DNA from: Streptomyces alboniger | GTDB lineage: Bacteria; Actinomycetota; Actinomycetes; Streptomycetales; Streptomycetaceae | NCBI RefSeq assembly: GCF_008704395.1 | Contig: NZ_CP023695.1 | Span: 4,340,001 to 4,404,000, forward strand | Direction: 5' to 3' | DNA length: 64,000 bases | In this document: positions 61,286 to 64,000 of the stretch, piece by piece | Layout of the letters: the number at the start of each line of letters is the position of its first letter | Position numbering within the stretch: position 1 is the stretch's first letter | Translations under genes and position numbers: made by a program | Notes under the pieces: generated by a model | The model's input: the letters and a program-made list of their open reading frames with translations, nothing else | Database searches by the model: none | What the model was told of the DNA's origin: nothing

Positions 61286-62389
61286 ATGCCACGTGGACGT
61301 CACCGCCATTCCCCACCCCTGCACAGGCTGCTTCCCCCTTCGACGGTCGCAGGCGTCTCTGTTCTCTGCGCCGGCGGAGCCTGGATGTTCGCGGAACCGA
61401 TCGTGCTCCGCGGGCTCGTCGCCGCGGCGGCGGCCGCCGCGGTCGTCGGCTCGGTCGTCATGCGGCGCTGGGACCTGGCAGCCGGTAAGCGCGTCGCCGA
61501 ACTCACGCGCGCGCGAGCGAGCGACGAGTGGCGGCACGAGGAGCGGATAGCCGAGGCCGAGTCCGACCTCGAGGAGTCCCGCGAGCTGCGCGGCAAGCTG
61601 GAGACCAAGCTGCGCGCCAAGCGTTCCGAGCTGGCCGCGCTGCGCAACGAACACGCCGCGCTGCTGCGGCGGTACGCGACCGCGGAGACCGAGCGGGCCA
61701 GTGCCCTGGAGGGGCGGCGCCTGCTCGCCATCGAGGCGACCTCGTCGACGCCTGAGCCGGCGGCCGGTGCCGGCACGGGATCGGGCACGGGGGCATCGGA
61801 GTTGGTGCCCGCGGTGCGGGCCGGGGCGCCGGTGCCCGCGTCGCGCAAGGAGGACTCCGTCGCGGGTCCTGCCGCGCGGGGCGAAGGTGCCGCCAAAGCG
61901 TCCGGCGGCACGGGCGCGGGCCTCACCTCCTCGCTCTTCCTGCGGGCCAACGCGGCGCTCGACCGTCTGGCCCCGCCGGCGCCGGTCGCGCCCGAGGCGC
62001 CGCGCCAGGCGGAGGACGAGCCGCGGGGTGACCGCCGGGGGAAGTCCGGGGCGGCCGACGGGTTCGGCGGGCACGAGCGCGCGGTCGCCGTCGCGCCGCC
62101 CGTCAAGGCGCGGCGTCAGGCGCCCCGGGGCGGGTTCGACTTCTTCGGTACGAAGGGCGCGGCTCCGGCCGCGCTGGAGTCCGTGCAGAACGAGGACCTC
62201 GCCGACGTGGTGGGCGAGGAGGCCCTCGCGGTCCACAAGGCGGAGGCCGAGGCGGAGTTCAAGGACGCGCCGGCCGAGGGGGAAGCGGGCGACGCGGCAC
62301 GCGGCGTGGGCCAGGTCATCGATCTGACCGCGCACGACGAGACCGAGCAGATCGACATCGCGGAGCTGCGGACGGCCCTGCGGGCGTGA
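61286..62389 (+). CDS. Coiled-coil membrane protein of unknown function
   Basis: A protein of 367 residues from ATG 61286. It begins with a basic segment (PRGRHRHSPPLHRLLPPS) and two hydrophobic runs (VAGVSVLCAGGAWMFAEPIVL, LVAAAAAAAVVGSVVM). A coiled coil of about 75 residues follows (ARASDEWRHEERIAEAESDLEESRELRGKLETKL onward). The rest is an Ala/Gly/Pro-rich low-complexity region, an acidic stretch and a conserved-looking end (VIDLTAHDETEQIDIAELRTALRA). Two membrane-facing parts with a coiled coil suggest a structural or cytoskeletal partner. No family recognised. A genus-wide repeat follows. Confidence 0.82.
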   Translation: MPRGRHRHSPPLHRLLPPSTVAGVSVLCAGGAWMFAEPIVLRGLVAAAAAAAVVGSVVMRRWDLAAGKRVAELTRARASDEWRHEERIAEAESDLEESRELRGKLETKLRAKRSELAALRNEHAALLRRYATAETERASALEGRRLLAIEATSSTPEPAAGAGTGSGTGASELVPAVRAGAPVPASRKEDSVAGPAARGEGAAKASGGTGAGLTSSLFLRANAALDRLAPPAPVAPEAPRQAEDEPRGDRRGKSGAADGFGGHERAVAVAPPVKARRQAPRGGFDFFGTKGAAPAALESVQNEDLADVVGEEALAVHKAEAEAEFKDAPAEGEAGDAARGVGQVIDLTAHDETEQIDIAELRTALRA

Positions 62390-62437
62390 CCGTTTCCGCC
62401 GACCGGGGGCGCGGCGGAGTCCGTCCGCGGGCGGTCG

Positions 62438-62466
62438 GTGGCTGGTCGCGCGGTTCCCCGCGCCCC
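62438..62466 (-). repeat. Dispersed Streptomyces palindromic repeat, copy 2 (inverted)
   Basis: The same 29-bp core as at 44948-44976, in inverse orientation; 27 of 29 positions match. It lies between the coiled-coil and PH-domain genes, with flanking GGGGCGCGG/CCGCCCC-type complementarity that can form a terminator-like hairpin. Confidence 0.75.
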
Positions 62467-62492
62467 TGACGGGGCGGGACGCAGGCCGTACG

Positions 62493-63842
62493 TCACGCCA
62501 TCCAGCGGTCCGGGCGGGCCTCGTCGCGGCCCGTGCGGGAGCGGTCCGCCTGGGACTGGAGGAGTGCGGCCGCCTCGTCCGCGGGACGCAGACGGGCCGT
62601 CACCGTCTTGTTGGCGCCCGTGTCCACCCGTACGTCGGCCACGCCCTTGTACCGCTCCCAGGGCCCCTGAGAGAGCCGCACGCTCTGCACCTTGGCGTGC
62701 GGCACCAGCGACAGGCGGCGCTTGAGCAGGCCGTGCCGCGCCGCGAACACCGCGTCGGTGACCGTGAGGCCGTGCCCCTTCCACCAGAGCGGCACGCACC
62801 ACGCCGCGCGCTCGGGAGGCCTGGACAGCTCGGCGGGCTCCGGCACGCGTGCGCCCGGCAGGACGCGGGCGATCACCGCCTCGGCCAGCTCCCGCGGGGC
62901 CACCGGCACCAGCACGGTGTTGGCCGAGCCCGCCACGTCCAGCTCCACCCGCACCCAGCCGTACCGCCGCCACAGCAGGGGCTGGACGACGTGCACGGTC
63001 TGCACGCGGCCCGGCGGCACGGTCTCGTGGGCCTTGTCGAGGAGCCCGTGGTCGATGCGCAGGCCGTCCGGGGAGTCGCCCACCGTCCAGTCGTACTCCT
63101 TGATGAAGCGCCCGCCGCTGCTCGCGAACGCACCGCCCAGCATGGGCAGTCCGGTGGCGAGGACCGTCCACAGGTTGTGCGTGGCGAACCACAGGCCCGT
63201 CGGGACGACGGTCGCGGCGACGAGCATCACCCAGGGCGCGCCGGTCAGCGTCAGGGAGAGGGCGAGCATGCGCGGCTGTACGTGCAGCAGGGCGCGCACC
63301 GGCGCCTCGCCGACCTCGCGCGCCTTCTCGGGGGCGAAACCTGCGGCCCGCGCGAGAAGCTCGGCCCGCAGTTCGGCGGCGTCGCGCTCGCCGAGATAGG
63401 CGAGTTCGTCCTTCTTGTCGGCGCCGACGACGTCCAGCTTCAGCTTGGCGACCCCCGCGATACGGGCGAGCAGCGGCCGCGTCACGTCGACGGCCTGGAG
63501 GCGGTCGAGCCGGATGTGGGCGGTGCGCCGGAAGAACAGCCCGGTGCGGATGCGCAGTTCGGTGTCGGTGACCGCGAAGTGAGTGAACCACCAGCTCAGG
63601 AAGCCGTACGCGGCGCCGCCGAGGATCACCGCCGCGCTCCCCAGCAGCAAGGTGGTGGCCGTCAGTTCGGACAGGCGTTGCTGTGTGCCGTTCGGGTCGT
63701 GGACGGCCCAGCCCATCAGGACCGCGAAGGGCGCCCAGGCGCGCCGCAGCGGCGTCACGGGATGCAGCCGCCGCTCACTCGCCACGGCTGCGCTCTCGTC
63801 TGCGGCTATGCGCGCGTCGTCCACGGCTCCGCCGCCGCTCAC
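62493..63842 (-). CDS. Bacterial PH-domain (DUF304/bPH_2) membrane protein, YdbT-like
   Basis: A protein of 449 residues from GTG 63842, whose GTGA overlaps the stop of the upstream PH gene. Three bPH_2 repeats are visible. Each begins with a hydrophobic pair and the hallmark 'FAVTDTELRIRTGLFFRRTAHIRLDRLQAVD' type strand (first at about 105-150), then DWTVGDSPDGLRIDHGLL with VPPGRVQTVHVVQPLLWRRYGW, and GHGLTVTDAVFAARHGLL. Two helix pairs separate the repeats. YdbS/YdbT-like pairs resist bacteriocin or envelope stress in Bacillus. Here the pair is conserved but its role is unproved. Confidence 0.88.
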   Translation of the reverse strand: MSGGGAVDDARIAADESAAVASERRLHPVTPLRRAWAPFAVLMGWAVHDPNGTQQRLSELTATTLLLGSAAVILGGAAYGFLSWWFTHFAVTDTELRIRTGLFFRRTAHIRLDRLQAVDVTRPLLARIAGVAKLKLDVVGADKKDELAYLGERDAAELRAELLARAAGFAPEKAREVGEAPVRALLHVQPRMLALSLTLTGAPWVMLVAATVVPTGLWFATHNLWTVLATGLPMLGGAFASSGGRFIKEYDWTVGDSPDGLRIDHGLLDKAHETVPPGRVQTVHVVQPLLWRRYGWVRVELDVAGSANTVLVPVAPRELAEAVIARVLPGARVPEPAELSRPPERAAWCVPLWWKGHGLTVTDAVFAARHGLLKRRLSLVPHAKVQSVRLSQGPWERYKGVADVRVDTGANKTVTARLRPADEAAALLQSQADRSRTGRDEARPDRWMA

Positions 63843-64000
63843 AGCCCCGCCGATCGTGCTTCGCCCAGCTCCGTCAGCCGGTCGCGCAGCCGCTCGGCCT
63901 CCTCGGGGAGCAGCCCCGGGATGCACGCGTCGGTGGCCGCGGCGGCGGTGTGCAGCTGCACGCTCGCCAGGCCGAAGTGCCGCTCCACAGGGCCCGAGGT
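63839..64000 (-). CDS. Bacterial PH-domain protein, YdbS-like, 5' end cut by window
   Basis: The C-terminal 53 or so residues are visible: GPVERHFGLASVQLHTAAAA, DACIPGLLPEEAERLRDRLTELG and the stop at 63839-63841. VQLHTA-x4-ATDACIPGLLPEEAERLRDRL is typical of the end of a bPH_2 domain. The gene runs off the right edge and overlaps the downstream YdbT-like gene by GTGA. The identification rests on this tail and the partner. Confidence 0.75.
   Translation of the reverse strand, partial: TSGPVERHFGLASVQLHTAAAATDACIPGLLPEEAERLRDRLTELGEARSAGL

Overview
The window is a piece of a high-GC actinomycete chromosome and looks like core Streptomyces DNA. Codon third positions are strongly G/C and GTG starts are common. 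Most operons are joined by ATGA or GTGA overlaps. The gene content is typical of the genus: a tipA orthologue with its promoter, a DUF397/XRE/ATPase 'whiJ-like' locus, a SARP regulator, an ECF41 sigma factor, a DUF2342 metalloprotease, and the ppa-dacB-tilS-hpt-ftsH-folE block. I see no tRNA, rRNA, prophage, insertion sequence or CRISPR array. Both ends cut a gene: a Ser/Thr kinase at the left and a PH-domain protein at the right.

Left part (1-12.3 kb): a membrane Ser/Thr kinase and a LppU-like secreted protein next to a divergent TetR gene, with three CTAG-centred sites around them. Next come a cupin/SDR pair, a NarL-type two-component pair, an EEP-fold hydrolase, and a YceI plus AhpD-like operon. 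That operon diverges from an ECF41 sigma gene across a symmetric double promoter. A SARP regulator follows, with an unusual repeat-filled linker where an NB-ARC ATPase would be expected.

Middle (12.3-30 kb): a small family-A DNA polymerase, a carbon-nitrogen hydrolase, an FtsX-type ABC exporter and a DUF2786 protein. An OmpR-type RR/HK/GerMN-lipoprotein operon is divergent from a lipoprotein plus MacB-like tripartite efflux operon. A large FUSC-type exporter carries an 18-unit in-frame repeat and is followed by a roughly 130-bp tandem repeat.

Zinc-starvation and development block (29.8-34.6 kb): cysteine-poor S14, L28, L33, L31 and S18 paralogues and a CobW-like protein without a recognisable P-loop sit around a Zur-like operator. 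They adjoin DUF397, anti-sigma-like ATPase and XRE genes. The first two of those share a 20-bp promoter-upstream element in inverted orientation.

Right part (34.6-64 kb): aldehyde dehydrogenase; a DinB-like protein; PadR with a drug-type ABC exporter and three TAGTCAA-N2-TTGACTA boxes; tipA; DedA; ThrE-type exporter; ppa, dacB, DUF2342, tilS, hpt, ftsH and folE. Convergent to these are DUF3180, folK, folB, an NTF2-like protein, folP and a lysyltransferase-like membrane protein. Then come an esterase, a divergent OpuC-type osmolyte ABC system, a coiled-coil membrane protein and a pair of bacterial PH-domain proteins.

A recurring oddity is short tandem repeats, many in units of 12, 15 or 18 bp and inside reading frames. 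They occur in the cupin, ECF41, SARP and FUSC genes and in several intergenic regions. The sequence shows no single obvious new defence or mobile system. The best candidates for undescribed biology are the shared promoter element and 14-bp iterons of the DUF397/ATPase/XRE locus, the P-loop-less CobW in the zinc-responsive ribosome cluster, and the rebuilt SARP.
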